Positions 33,509-42,696 of a stretch of 64,000 bases of DNA are shown piece by piece (positions within the stretch are counted from its first letter, which is position 1; each line of letters opens with the position of its first letter). This DNA is from Rikenellaceae bacterium (GTDB lineage Bacteria; Bacteroidota; Bacteroidia; Bacteroidales; Rikenellaceae). A program made the translations under genes and the position numbers. The DNA lies in NCBI GenBank assembly GCA_015059785.1, contig SUZS01000001.1, positions 124,001 to 188,000 of the forward strand, in the 5' to 3' direction. The notes beneath the pieces were generated by a model. It was not told where the DNA came from and searched no databases. It worked only from the letters and a program-made list of their open reading frames with translations.

Positions 33509-34987
33509 TTACTTAAAGATTTTGTATTCGAGGATGGTGGCGACGCGGTTTTTGGAGGTCATGCCGGCTTTGTGGGTGACGATGCCTAAGTAGAGGTGGT
33601 CGCCCTTGACCTGTACGCCCTCCGCCTCGCAGTAGAGGTTTGTGTTGAGGTTTACAAGAGCCGTCAAATTCTCAACATCCGACACCGCAGCGACCCGTGT
33701 GCGAGGCACGACGCGCTTGCCAGTATAGTCAAAAATCTCAAGGTAGGCCTGTGAGTTATCGTACACTCCACTACCAGACTTTTTCTCATATGCGTTACCC
33801 TCATACCAATATATATATTCACCCGCGATAGCGTGACCTTGATATGAGCTTGAGTGGGTCTGTGAGAAGTCCGAAGTGCTGGATTGTATCTTAAGCGTAA
33901 ACGAGCTAAGCGGTGTCAAAGAGCCTACATTGCGAGCCTTAATAGTCTCTGTGGTAGTGTGTTTCGTAGTACCTGTATCGCCCTCGCCACCCCATGTGCG
34001 AGTGAGCGTAACATCCTGCTCCTTGAGAGCAAGTACCTTATCAAGGTCGTAGATGATAAGATGTCGGACGCCACTTGTGCGACATACGGCAAGCATTCGG
34101 CGTGTCTCAAAATCTATATTAACTTGAAAATCAAGAAGATTTGACCAAGTCTTGCCTGTGCTATCGCGATATGAATCAAGGTAGAAGTGCTCGCCCGCAC
34201 GATGCTCATAGGTCTTATTTGGCTCATAGAGAATACGCGAAACGGTCTTCTGGTTGGTATAGTTTGCGCCAGAGAGTGTTCCGTTTGAGTTGACCCAAAT
34301 ATAATCTTTGCCGTCAGCCTCACTGTGCTCAACACACATTATTGTTCCGTGGCCAAACCAACGCAGATACATCGCCTCGCCACTGACCGAAGCATCTCCA
34401 TAAACACCTCTCTTTACGCGACTTGCAACGACAATCCACTTATTACCCGTAGTGGCATCAGCACCACACTGCGTGAAGTAGATATATCCATTCTGGCTGC
34501 TATCGTAGAAGTCAAAGCACTGCATAACCGTTCCAGGGTATCTGAGCTGGCGAGAGGAGAAAATCATACTCTTGCTCAGCGGAGCGGCAAGCTCCTCTAC
34601 GGTCAACTTCTTTGGTCCTGGAGTTGGCTCTGGTTCTGGTTCTGGCTCAGGCTCAGACTGTGGAACTACCTGCACTGCGCAGCGGGCAGAGACTTGCTCG
34701 CCATACTTGCACACTATCTGTGCCGAACCCTCCGCTACGGCTGTAACAACGCCCTCTTCCGTAACACTGACAACCGCCATATTGGTTGAGGACCATGAGA
34801 AGACAATCCCCTCAACATCAGGCTCATAGACAGCTTTTAGACTCTTTGTTCCACCAACCTCAAGAGTGACACTTCGTGGGTCGAGGCGCAAGGAATTGAG
34901 GACGATTTCGGGCTCCTTATCTGTTGTTGTACAAGCAGAGAAAATAGATAGAATTGACAAAATAAGAATGTAAGCAAATCTCTTCAT
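33509..34987 (-). CDS. Ig-like (BIG2) lipoprotein with beta-rich C-terminal domain
   Basis: 492 residues from the ATG at 34985-34987 (MKRFAYILILSILSIFSACT, lipobox FSAC); a start 19 codons upstream would lack a signal-peptide N-terminus. Residues ~35-115 form a BIG2-type bacterial Ig fold (LRLDPRSVTLEVGGTKSLKA, TNMAVVSVTEEGVVTAVAEG). A P/E-rich linker (SEPEPEPEPEPTPGP) leads to a ~360-residue beta-rich domain (QLRYPGTVMQCFDFYDSSQ, GYIYFTQCGADATTGNKWIV) whose repeats recall the helveticin-J-like propeller. That assignment is tentative. It is probably a surface or periplasmic lipoprotein of unknown ligand. It diverges from glyS. Confidence 0.72.
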   Translation of the reverse strand: MKRFAYILILSILSIFSACTTTDKEPEIVLNSLRLDPRSVTLEVGGTKSLKAVYEPDVEGIVFSWSSTNMAVVSVTEEGVVTAVAEGSAQIVCKYGEQVSARCAVQVVPQSEPEPEPEPEPTPGPKKLTVEELAAPLSKSMIFSSRQLRYPGTVMQCFDFYDSSQNGYIYFTQCGADATTGNKWIVVASRVKRGVYGDASVSGEAMYLRWFGHGTIMCVEHSEADGKDYIWVNSNGTLSGANYTNQKTVSRILYEPNKTYEHRAGEHFYLDSYRDSTGKTWSNLLDFQVNIDFETRRMLAVCRTSGVRHLIIYDLDKVLALKEQDVTLTRTWGGEGDTGTTKHTTTETIKARNVGSLTPLSSFTLKIQSSTSDFSQTHSSSYQGHAIAGEYIYWYEGNAYEKKSGSGVYDNSQAYLEIFDYTGKRVVPRTRVAAVSDVENLTALVNLNTNLYCEAEGVQVKGDHLYLGIVTHKAGMTSKNRVATILEYKIFK

Positions 34988-35077
34988 AATTACACAATTT
35001 GACCACAAAGTTACATTTTTTTTTGATATGTCGAGTCGTTTCAAAACTAATGTGACAATATATCCGAAAAAAATTTA

Positions 35078-35085
35078 TACCTTTG
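35078..35085 (+). promoter_or_regulatory. -7 element of the glyS operon promoter
   Basis: TACCTTTG; its ATG is ~72 bp downstream. The -33 position shows only a weak TGACA. Confidence 0.5.
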
Positions 35086-35156
35086 CCGTTTGGAAGCTAT
35101 TGTTAAGCGATTTACGCTACTTAAATTTGATTAGAACAACAATAAAATATAGAATT

Positions 35157-36701
35157 ATGACACAGGAAGAACTCTTTAAGAAACTGATTGCTCACTGCAA
35201 GGAGTATGGTTTTATTTTCCCTTCAAGCGAGATTTACGATGGTCTTGGCGCTGTTTATGACTACGGTCAGAATGGTGTTGAGCTGAAGAATAACATCAAG
35301 CGCTACTGGTGGGACTCAATGGTAAAGCTCCACGAGAATATCGTCGGTATTGACGCGGCTATCTTTATGCACCCAAAGACTTGGGAGGCTTCTGGCCATG
35401 TGGCTGCATTTAACGACCCACTGATTGACAACAAGGACTCAAAGAAGCGTTATCGTGCCGATGTGCTTATTGAGGATTGGATGGCTAAGCAGGACGAGAA
35501 GATTCAGAAGGAGATTGACAAGGCTCGCAAGCGCTTTGGCGAGGCATTTGACGAGGCGCAGTATCGCGCAACAAACACACGCGTACTTGAGATTACTGCT
35601 AAGCGTGACGCTGTGCACGCTCGCTTTGTTGAGGCGTTGGACAAGAACGACCTTGAGGCTCTGAAGCAGATTATCCTTGACTGTGAGATTGTATGCCCTA
35701 TCTCTGGTACTCGCAACTGGACTGATGTTCGCCAGTTCAACCTTATGTTCTCTACCCAGATGGGCTCTACTGCTGAGGGTGCAAATACAATCTACCTCCG
35801 CCCAGAGACTGCACAGGGTATCTTTGTGAACTTCCTCAATGTGCAGAAGACTGGTCGTATGAAGCTCCCATTTGGTATTGCGCAGATTGGTAAGGCGTTC
35901 CGTAACGAGATTGTGGCTCGCCAGTTTATCTTCCGTATGCGTGAGTTTGAACAGATGGAGATGCAGTTCTTCGTACAGCCAGGCACAGAGATGCAGTGGT
36001 GGAACGAGTGGAAGAACACCCGTATGGCTTGGCACCGCGCACTTGGCTTTGGCGATGACAAGTACCGCTTCCACGACCACGACAAGCTGGCTCACTATGC
36101 AAATGCAGCAACTGATATTGAGTTTAACTTCCCATTTGGCTTCAAGGAGGTAGAGGGCATTCACTCTCGAACAGACTTTGACCTCGGCAGACACCAGGAG
36201 TACTCTGGCAAGAAGATTCAGTACTTTGACCCAGAGCGTGGCGAGAGCTATGTTCCTTATGTTGTTGAGACATCTATCGGCGTGGACCGTATGTTCCTGC
36301 AGATTATGTCTGCTGCATACTGCGAGGAGAAGCTCGAGAGTGGCGAGGAGCGCGTAGTGCTTCGCATACCTGCTTGCCTTGCCCCTACAAAGATTGCTGT
36401 TATGCCACTTGTAAAGAAGGATGGTCTTCCAGAGCTTGCGCGTCAGATTATTGATAGCCTGAAGTTTGACTACGCTGTAACCTACGACGAGAAGGACTCT
36501 ATCGGTAAGCGTTACCGCCGTCAGGATGCTGTAGGTACTCCTTTCTGCGTCACAGTAGATCACGACAGCCTTGAGAGCGGCACTGTAACTATCCGCCACC
36601 GCGACACTATGGAGCAGCAGCGAGTAGCTATTGCCGACCTTGAGAAGATTATCGGCGAGGCAGTATCTTTCCGTCCTCTGTATAAGAAGATTAAGGCGTA
36701 A
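35157..36701 (+). CDS. glyS: Glycyl-tRNA synthetase
   Basis: 514 residues from the ATG at 35157 (MTQEELFKKLIAHCKEYGF); the frame is open 43 codons further upstream, but that part holds the promoter. This is the single-chain class II enzyme, not the alpha/beta type. Motif 2 is FGIAQIGKAFRNEI with FIFRMREFEQMEMQFF; motif 3 is VVETSIGVDRMFLQIM; the C-terminal anticodon-binding domain begins at ACLAPTKIAVMPLV. Glycine-site residues are in RPETAQGIFVNF. It starts the run glyS-ruvX-def-lnt-folC-radC, in which ruvX overlaps its stop codon. Confidence 0.97.
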   Translation: MTQEELFKKLIAHCKEYGFIFPSSEIYDGLGAVYDYGQNGVELKNNIKRYWWDSMVKLHENIVGIDAAIFMHPKTWEASGHVAAFNDPLIDNKDSKKRYRADVLIEDWMAKQDEKIQKEIDKARKRFGEAFDEAQYRATNTRVLEITAKRDAVHARFVEALDKNDLEALKQIILDCEIVCPISGTRNWTDVRQFNLMFSTQMGSTAEGANTIYLRPETAQGIFVNFLNVQKTGRMKLPFGIAQIGKAFRNEIVARQFIFRMREFEQMEMQFFVQPGTEMQWWNEWKNTRMAWHRALGFGDDKYRFHDHDKLAHYANAATDIEFNFPFGFKEVEGIHSRTDFDLGRHQEYSGKKIQYFDPERGESYVPYVVETSIGVDRMFLQIMSAAYCEEKLESGEERVVLRIPACLAPTKIAVMPLVKKDGLPELARQIIDSLKFDYAVTYDEKDSIGKRYRRQDAVGTPFCVTVDHDSLESGTVTIRHRDTMEQQRVAIADLEKIIGEAVSFRPLYKKIKA

Positions 36702-37117
36702 TGTCAAGAATCCTTGCTATAGACTACGGAGTTAAGCGCACAGGGTTGGCCGTGTCCGACCCTCTGCGCATTATCGCCGGAGCACTTGAGACTGTGGCAA
36801 CCAAAGAGTTGGAGCGATATATTGCACAATATTGTGCTGAGAATGCCGTTTCAACAATAGTTGTTGGCAAGCCGTCGCAGATGAACGGTCAGCCTTCGGA
36901 GACGATGAAGTACATTGAGCCACTCGTCCTGCGCCTGCGTAGGGCATATCCCGATAAGGAGATTGTGCTGCACGATGAGCGATTTACATCCGTTATGGCT
37001 CAGCGCACAATCCTTGAGAGCGGTATTGGCAAGATGGCGCGCCGCGATAAGGCTATTGTAGACCGCGTTGCCGCAACAATAATACTGCAGTCCTATATGG
37101 AGAGTATTAACCATTAA
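36701..37117 (+). CDS. ruvX: YqgF/RuvX-type pre-16S rRNA nuclease
   Basis: 138 residues with the RNase H-like fold: ILAIDYGVKRTGLAVSDP with the first catalytic Asp, STIVVGKPSQMNGQPSE, and LHDERFTSVMAQRTI, ending DKAIVDRVAATIILQSYM with the last Asp. The family was named for Holliday-junction resolution and is now best linked to 16S rRNA 5' processing. Its ATG overlaps the TAA of glyS (TAATG), so the two are translationally coupled. Confidence 0.95.
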   Translation: MSRILAIDYGVKRTGLAVSDPLRIIAGALETVATKELERYIAQYCAENAVSTIVVGKPSQMNGQPSETMKYIEPLVLRLRRAYPDKEIVLHDERFTSVMAQRTILESGIGKMARRDKAIVDRVAATIILQSYMESINH

Positions 37118-37257
37118 CCGTTAGCCGTTGGCCATTAGCCATTAGCCTTATAGAGGCGTCGGCTTGCCGACATATATAAATCCGCTTTGCGGATACCACA
37201 GAAAAGCTGACGGCTAATAGCTAAAAGCCAATAGCCAAATAAAAAAATAATTATACA
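37118..37257. repeat. TTAGCC-type intergenic repeat inside the glyS-radC run
   Basis: Contains GTTAGCCGTTGGCCATTAGC with a complementary GGCTAATAGC...AATAGCC at the other end, and two internal hairpins GTCGGCTTGCCGAC and ATCCGCTTTGCGGAT, so the whole can fold as a branched structure. Similar motifs lie at 964-1080 and 41340-41375. Confidence 0.7.
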
Positions 37258-37803
37258 ATGATATATCCAATAGTCATCTACGGTTCGCAGGTACTGCGCA
37301 ACAAGTCAGTTGAGATAACACCAGACTATCCAGAGTTCAAGAAGCTCGTTGAGGATATGTTTCTGACCCTTGACGAGGCATCGGGCGTGGGTCTTGCTGC
37401 CCCTCAGATTGGCAAGAACATCCGCCTTTTTATCGTTGACTGCACCCCTTGGGCTGACGAGGTGCCAGAGTTGGAGAACTTCCGCCGCGTGTTTGTCAAT
37501 CCAGAGATTTATGAGCGTAGCGAGCAGACGGGCCTGTTTGAGGAGGGTTGTCTGTCATTGCCGGGCATTCATGAGAATGTATCTCGCCCCGTAAAGATTC
37601 GTATGCGCTACCTTGACGAGAACTTCGTAGAGCACGACGACGAGTTTGACGGCTATCCTGCTCGCGTAATTCAGCACGAGTATGACCATATTGAGGGTAA
37701 GGTATTTACTGACCACCTCTCGCCATTGCGTCGTAACCTACTGAAGGGCAAAATCTTAAATCTCGCAAAGGGCAAGTATCGTTGCGCTTACAAAACAAAA
37801 TAG
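37258..37803 (+). CDS. def: Peptide deformylase
   Basis: 181 residues with all three metal-site motifs in order: GVGLAAPQIG (motif 1), EEGCLSLPGI with the Cys ligand (motif 2) and QHEYDHIEG with the two His ligands and catalytic Glu (motif 3). It removes the N-terminal formyl group from new proteins. The C-terminal end (KGKYRCAYKTK) is basic. It is separated from ruvX by a 140-bp repeat and lies 4 bp before lnt. Confidence 0.97.
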   Translation: MIYPIVIYGSQVLRNKSVEITPDYPEFKKLVEDMFLTLDEASGVGLAAPQIGKNIRLFIVDCTPWADEVPELENFRRVFVNPEIYERSEQTGLFEEGCLSLPGIHENVSRPVKIRMRYLDENFVEHDDEFDGYPARVIQHEYDHIEGKVFTDHLSPLRRNLLKGKILNLAKGKYRCAYKTK

Positions 37804-37807
37804 CAGG

Positions 37808-39412
37808 ATGACACCTAACACTACCAAACTATCAAACACAAAGCGACTGCTGCTCTGTCTGCTATCTGCCCTGCTGCTTGGCTTTGGGTGGATGACAGTC
37901 AGCGGATTTACAGTGCTTGTAGCCCTTGTGCCGCTGCTTATGGTGAGCAATAGCTATACTGGCTCATTCAGGGATAGCGTTAAGGTTGCGTTATGGGCTT
38001 CGCTGACATTCATACTGTGGCACCTATCTACAATATGGTGGGTATGGAACGCCGCAGCGATAGGCACTATTGCAGGTACGATAGTGGGTAGTTGGTGGGC
38101 GCTTCTTCCCTTCACGCTCTTCCATATTGTGAGCAAGCGAATGCCAAAGGGCATAGCCTACACACTGCTCGTAACGGCATGGATAGCTTGCGAGTATATC
38201 TACATCAAGGCACCCGCAATGTCGTTCCCGTGGCTGACTCTGGGCAATGCCTTTGCCTTTGACACTTGGGCTGTTCAGTGGTACGAGTATACGGGCGTGC
38301 TTGGTGGCTCGCTGTGGGTGTTGGTCTCAAACATACTCATCTTTGAGGCGCTTAAAAGTGGTGGTAAGGGTCGTTGGATTTTGGCAGCAGCAAAGGTTGT
38401 CTGTCCGATACTCTTTTCGCTTATCCTCTATGCCGTAAACGCCCCAACAACAGAGCGTTATACCTCGCGAGAGCAGATTACTGTGACGGCAGTGCAGCCA
38501 AATGTAGACTGCTACGAGAAGTTCAATGGCAGTGAGGCTCAGCAGCAGAAAAACCTTGTCAAGCTGCTCTCTGAAGCACCTGTAGAGTCGGCAAGTTTTA
38601 TCCTTATGCCAGAGACCTCTCTGGCCACAACCGTAAACGAGCGATTTATCAGTGCTACGCGCATTGTGCAGGCGATAAACACACAGCTGCGCTTCGCCAA
38701 GAGTGAGGCTATGGTTATTGCTGGTGTGCAGAGCATTGTCCCTTATGGCAACCGCCGCAAGAGCGACACAAATCGCTTCTCAAGCAACGGGATATACTAC
38801 GACATCTTCAACAGCGCGCTTGGTATCTGCTCCGACCCTGCCGTAACACCAATACACCACAAAGGTAAACTTGTTATCGGCGTGGAGACCCTGCCAGCAT
38901 GGTTCCGCAAGGATAAGATTTTTGGCGTAGACCTCGGTGGCATATCGGGTCAGTTGGGTATCGGAAATAGTTGCAAGCCTTTTGAGCATAATGGTGTCAA
39001 AATAGCCCCTGCAATATGCTATGAGGGTCTTTATGGCGACTATATGGGCGAGTTTGTCAGAAATGGAGCGCAAGTTATCGGCGTAATATCTAACGACGGT
39101 TGGTGGGGCGACACTTGGGGATATAAGTACCTCTACGCCTACTGCCGCCTACGCGCCATTGAGCACCGCAGAGATATTGCCCGCAGTGCCAACACGGGCA
39201 TATCGGGCTTTATCAACTCGCGTGGCGACAGCATAGAGAGTCTTGACTGGGACAAGCAAGGTGTGATAACTACGACCCTGCGCCTAAACGACCACAAGAC
39301 AATATACACCCGCTATGGAGACTATATCGGCCGTCTGTCGCTCTACATTGCCCTGCTCTGCCTGCTCTATACCGTAGCCATACTATCCAAAAGAAAGTTT
39401 TATCTCGATTAG
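37808..39412 (+). CDS. lnt: Apolipoprotein N-acyltransferase
   Basis: 534 residues. About seven N-terminal membrane helices (to ~residue 215) precede a nitrilase-type domain. The catalytic triad is visible: Glu269 in LMPETSLATT, Lys352 in HHKGKLVIGVE and Cys404 in APAICYEGLYG. It adds the third acyl chain to lipoproteins in the inner membrane, which fits the many lipoproteins in this window. It is 4 bp after def and 3 bp before folC, so they are co-transcribed. Confidence 0.95.
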   Translation: MTPNTTKLSNTKRLLLCLLSALLLGFGWMTVSGFTVLVALVPLLMVSNSYTGSFRDSVKVALWASLTFILWHLSTIWWVWNAAAIGTIAGTIVGSWWALLPFTLFHIVSKRMPKGIAYTLLVTAWIACEYIYIKAPAMSFPWLTLGNAFAFDTWAVQWYEYTGVLGGSLWVLVSNILIFEALKSGGKGRWILAAAKVVCPILFSLILYAVNAPTTERYTSREQITVTAVQPNVDCYEKFNGSEAQQQKNLVKLLSEAPVESASFILMPETSLATTVNERFISATRIVQAINTQLRFAKSEAMVIAGVQSIVPYGNRRKSDTNRFSSNGIYYDIFNSALGICSDPAVTPIHHKGKLVIGVETLPAWFRKDKIFGVDLGGISGQLGIGNSCKPFEHNGVKIAPAICYEGLYGDYMGEFVRNGAQVIGVISNDGWWGDTWGYKYLYAYCRLRAIEHRRDIARSANTGISGFINSRGDSIESLDWDKQGVITTTLRLNDHKTIYTRYGDYIGRLSLYIALLCLLYTVAILSKRKFYLD

Positions 39413-39415
39413 ACT

Positions 39416-40708
39416 ATGAACTATACAGAAACCCTTGACTATCTCTTTACCTCCCTGCCGACCTTTCAGCAGGATGGAGCATTAGCATACAAGCCAGGCC
39501 TTGAGCGCGTGAGTGAGTTCTGCCGCAAGATTGGCAACCCTCAGCGTAGCTACTTTGTTATCCATGTGGCTGGCACAAATGGTAAGGGCTCGGTAAGTAA
39601 TATGCTCGCCTCAGTGCTTCAGCAGGCGGGATATCAGGTGGGACTATATACCTCGCCGCACCTTACTGACTTCCGCGAGAGAATTCGCATTAATGGCGAG
39701 ATGATATCAAAGCAGAAGGTGGTGAACTTCGTGAGCAAGTACCGCAAAGATATGGAGGAGTGCGAGCTCTCATTCTTTGAGATGACTACGGCTATGGCCT
39801 TTGACTACTTCGCGCAGAACGATGTTGAGGTGGCTGTTATTGAGACTGGTCTGGGTGGTAGATTAGACGCTACAAACATTGTCATCCCTGCTGTGAGCGT
39901 TATTACTAATGTCGGCCTTGAGCATACAGACCTTCTGGGCGACTCACTGCCTAAGATAGCACGCGAGAAGGGTGGTATTATCAAGAAGTCTATACCTGTC
40001 GTTGTTGGCGAGAAGAGTAGCGCCTACAACCTTGTTATTGAGGATATTGCAGCCGACCGTCACTCTACGGTTATCTATGCCGAGCAGGCCTTTGAGTGCC
40101 ACCGTCAGCAGCACGAGGGGGCTGTGCAGGTCTTTGATATGATTCGCACGCGCGACAATCAGCAGTACACCCTACGCATACCTCTGCTGGGCGAGTATCA
40201 GCGTCAGAATGTGGCTACAGTGTGCGCCGTGGCGGACTATCTGCACGAGAACACACCGCTCTCTATCAGCCGTCGTGCCTTTGTGGAGGGTCTGCGAGAT
40301 ACAACCCTTATAACAGGCTTCCGAGGTCGCTGGCAGAGACTCTCCACCGCCCCAACCATTATCTGCGATACGGCACACAATGCGCACGGCATTCGCCTTG
40401 TAGCTAAGCAGTTAGAGGAAATCAAGGAGGGTAAACTCTACTGCGTAATGGGCTTCTGCGAGGATAAGAATATTACTGAGATGCTCGCCCTAATGCCAAA
40501 GGGTGCGCACTATATCTTCACCCGCGCAGAGTCTCGCCGCGCCGCAACAGTAGAACATATCTCCGCTATAGCCTCAGCGCTGAACCTTGACTTTGAGTTT
40601 CAGCCGACAGTGGCTACCGCCGTAGAGAGAGCCAAGAGCTTAGCAAGTGGCGATGATACAATTTTTATTGGCGGAAGTACATTTGTCGTAGCTGAGATTT
40701 TACCCTGA
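39416..40708 (+). CDS. folC: Folylpolyglutamate/dihydrofolate synthase
   Basis: 430 residues. Mur-ligase-type ATP site VAGTNGKGSVSNMLASVL at about residues 43-60, then GLYTSPHLTDFRERIRING and FEMTTAMAFDYFA, VIETGLGGRLDATN and EHTDLLGDSLPKIAREKGGIIK. The C-terminal domain has TAHNAHGIRL. The enzyme adds glutamate to dihydropteroate and to folates. Its stop TGA overlaps the radC ATG (TGATG). Confidence 0.96.
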   Translation: MNYTETLDYLFTSLPTFQQDGALAYKPGLERVSEFCRKIGNPQRSYFVIHVAGTNGKGSVSNMLASVLQQAGYQVGLYTSPHLTDFRERIRINGEMISKQKVVNFVSKYRKDMEECELSFFEMTTAMAFDYFAQNDVEVAVIETGLGGRLDATNIVIPAVSVITNVGLEHTDLLGDSLPKIAREKGGIIKKSIPVVVGEKSSAYNLVIEDIAADRHSTVIYAEQAFECHRQQHEGAVQVFDMIRTRDNQQYTLRIPLLGEYQRQNVATVCAVADYLHENTPLSISRRAFVEGLRDTTLITGFRGRWQRLSTAPTIICDTAHNAHGIRLVAKQLEEIKEGKLYCVMGFCEDKNITEMLALMPKGAHYIFTRAESRRAATVEHISAIASALNLDFEFQPTVATAVERAKSLASGDDTIFIGGSTFVVAEILP

Positions 40709-41340
40709 TGAGAGAGTTACACGAGAGGATACTCCTGCACGGAGCAGCATCGCTTACCGATAGCGAGTTATTAGGCATAGTTATTGATAGTGAGGAGGTT
40801 GCCCAGTCGCTTATATCTCAATATACCCTTACTACCCTGCCTGTAGACGACATCTCACGCCTAAGGATGAGCGCCGGAATTGGAGTGGCAAAGGCGACAA
40901 AAATAATCGCCTCCGTAGAGCTTGCCCGCCGCATAGCCAAGAGCAAAACCGAAGTTGTGGACCGCATTCAGAGCTGCGAAGAGGCAGAGAAGGTACTTCG
41001 CCCACTATTTGACGGGCTTGACCACGAGGAGTGCTGGGCACTCTACCTAACAAACTCAGGCAAAGTTCTTGACAAGATGAAAATCAGCCAAGGAGGCGTT
41101 CAGGCGACCGTAGTAGACAACCGCCTAATTGTTAAGCGTGCCTTGGAACTACTTGCTACACAGATTATTATCGGCCATAACCACCCATCCGAGAACGCTC
41201 AACCCAGCCAAGCCGACATCGTGCTCACTAACCGCATCAAAAACGCCGCAGCACTATTTGACATCACCCTGCTCGACCACATCATCATCACCCGCACCAA
41301 CTCCTACTCCTTCAAAAAGTTCGGACTACTGGACCGTTAG
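40708..41340 (+). CDS. radC: RadC/JAB-domain protein
   Basis: 210 residues. A helix-hairpin-helix-like N-terminus (SLTDSELLGIVIDS, ISRLRMSAGIGVAKATKII) is followed by the JAB metalloprotease-like domain with the JAMM metal site HNHPSENAQPSQADIVLT. The family is named from a repair mutant later traced elsewhere, so its real function is uncertain. It is the last gene of the glyS run and overlaps folC by 1 bp. Confidence 0.92.
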   Translation: MRELHERILLHGAASLTDSELLGIVIDSEEVAQSLISQYTLTTLPVDDISRLRMSAGIGVAKATKIIASVELARRIAKSKTEVVDRIQSCEEAEKVLRPLFDGLDHEECWALYLTNSGKVLDKMKISQGGVQATVVDNRLIVKRALELLATQIIIGHNHPSENAQPSQADIVLTNRIKNAAALFDITLLDHIIITRTNSYSFKKFGLLDR

Positions 41341-41401
41341 CTAAGCTAATGGCCAATGGCTAACAGCCAATGGCAAATTCTGTCGCACCTCAACCAAAAA
41401 T

Positions 41402-41433
41402 TTTGGAAACTCAAGATTTTTTTACTACCTTTG
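41402..41433 (+). promoter_or_regulatory. Promoter of mtlD
   Basis: TTTG 41402-41405, 20-bp spacer, TACCTTTG 41426-41433; ATG 40 bp downstream. A TTAGCC-type repeat lies just upstream at 41340-41375. Confidence 0.8.
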
Positions 41434-41473
41434 TAGATTAGAGAGAAAATACACCAAATATAATTATATTTTT

Positions 41474-42631
41474 ATGAAAAGAGCTATTCAATTCGGAGCT
41501 GGCAACATTGGTCGTGGTTTTATCGGCGCAGTGTTGGAGCAGGCGGGCTATCATGTCGTTTTTGCTGATGTGAATGCCACTGTAATTGACAAGATTAACC
41601 AGGACAAGTGCTACACTGTCCATGTAATGGATGTAGAGTGCGTGGAGCAGAAGATTACTAACATCTCTGGCGTAAACTCTACTACTGATGCGGTTATTGA
41701 CGAGATTGTAAAGGCTGAGATTATCACAACTGCCGTTGGCGTTGTTATCCTGCCACGCATCGCCCCTGCTATTGCAAAGGGTATTGCTGCTCGTCGTGCT
41801 GCGGACGTTGAGTCTCCACTCAACATTATCGCTTGTGAGAATGCCGTTCGCGCATCTTCACAGCTCAAGGAGCATGTTCTTGCACTGCTTGAGGGCGAGG
41901 ACAAGGAGTACTGCACCAAGTGGGTTGGTTTCCCAGACTGCTCTGTAGACCGCATCGTGCCTCCAGTGCGCAGCGAGAACCCTATTGATGTTGTTGTAGA
42001 GGCATTCTACGAGTGGAATGTTGAGCAGGCATCATTCGTGGGCGAGGTACCACAGATTGCAGGTATGAACCTTGCTGACAACCTTTTAGCCTATGTGGAG
42101 CGCAAGCTATTTACCCTTAACACTGGCCACGCCATTACTGCCTATACTGGCTGTATGAAGGGTCTGAAGACTATTGACCAGAGCATTGCTGACCCACAGA
42201 TTTACGAGATTGTTAAGGCAGCTATGCAGCAGAGCGGTCTTGGTCTTGTTGCAAAGCACGGCTTTGACAAGGAGGCTCACTTTAAGTATATTGACAAGAT
42301 TATCAGCCGCTTTAAGAACCCATATCTCAAGGACGATGTTACCCGCGTAGGTCGTGAGCCACTGCGTAAACTCTCGGCAGCAGACCGTCTTATCAACCCT
42401 ACCCTTACAGCACAGGCTGCGGGTGTAGAGACTCCAGACCTTCTGCTCGGTATCGGTGCTGCGCTGCACTACAACAACGCTGAGGACCCACAGAGCGTAA
42501 AGATGCAGGAGCGCATTGCAGAGCTTGGTCTTAAGGCTGCCGTAGCTGAGTTCGCATCTCTTGAGGCTGATGCGCCAATCCTTGACCAGATTGTTGCTGC
42601 ATACGCCGAGGTTGAGAAGCGACTGGCATAG
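41474..42631 (+). CDS. mtlD: Mannitol-1-phosphate 5-dehydrogenase
   Basis: 385 residues. The N-terminal NAD site is AIQFGAGNIGRGFIGAVLEQ, followed by the acidic HVVFADVNATVID. The catalytic-domain segment has NLADNLLAYVERKLFTLNTGHAITAY with the conserved Lys, and DPQIYEIVKAAMQQSGLGLV. It interconverts mannitol-1-phosphate and fructose-6-phosphate with NAD. No mannitol PTS is present; the next gene, 65 bp on, encodes an organophosphate transporter, which suggests that a phosphorylated sugar enters directly. Confidence 0.95.
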   Translation: MKRAIQFGAGNIGRGFIGAVLEQAGYHVVFADVNATVIDKINQDKCYTVHVMDVECVEQKITNISGVNSTTDAVIDEIVKAEIITTAVGVVILPRIAPAIAKGIAARRAADVESPLNIIACENAVRASSQLKEHVLALLEGEDKEYCTKWVGFPDCSVDRIVPPVRSENPIDVVVEAFYEWNVEQASFVGEVPQIAGMNLADNLLAYVERKLFTLNTGHAITAYTGCMKGLKTIDQSIADPQIYEIVKAAMQQSGLGLVAKHGFDKEAHFKYIDKIISRFKNPYLKDDVTRVGREPLRKLSAADRLINPTLTAQAAGVETPDLLLGIGAALHYNNAEDPQSVKMQERIAELGLKAAVAEFASLEADAPILDQIVAAYAEVEKRLA

Positions 42632-42696
42632 TAACCTCCTTAAACGAACTAAAACTACACAGAAACCTATTTACTAATTTATAGAATCTATCTAAA

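Noticed and set aside
35439..36707. 422-codon minus-strand frame opposite glyS
   Set aside because: A long open shadow of glyS caused by its codon use; the sequence has no recognisable domain.
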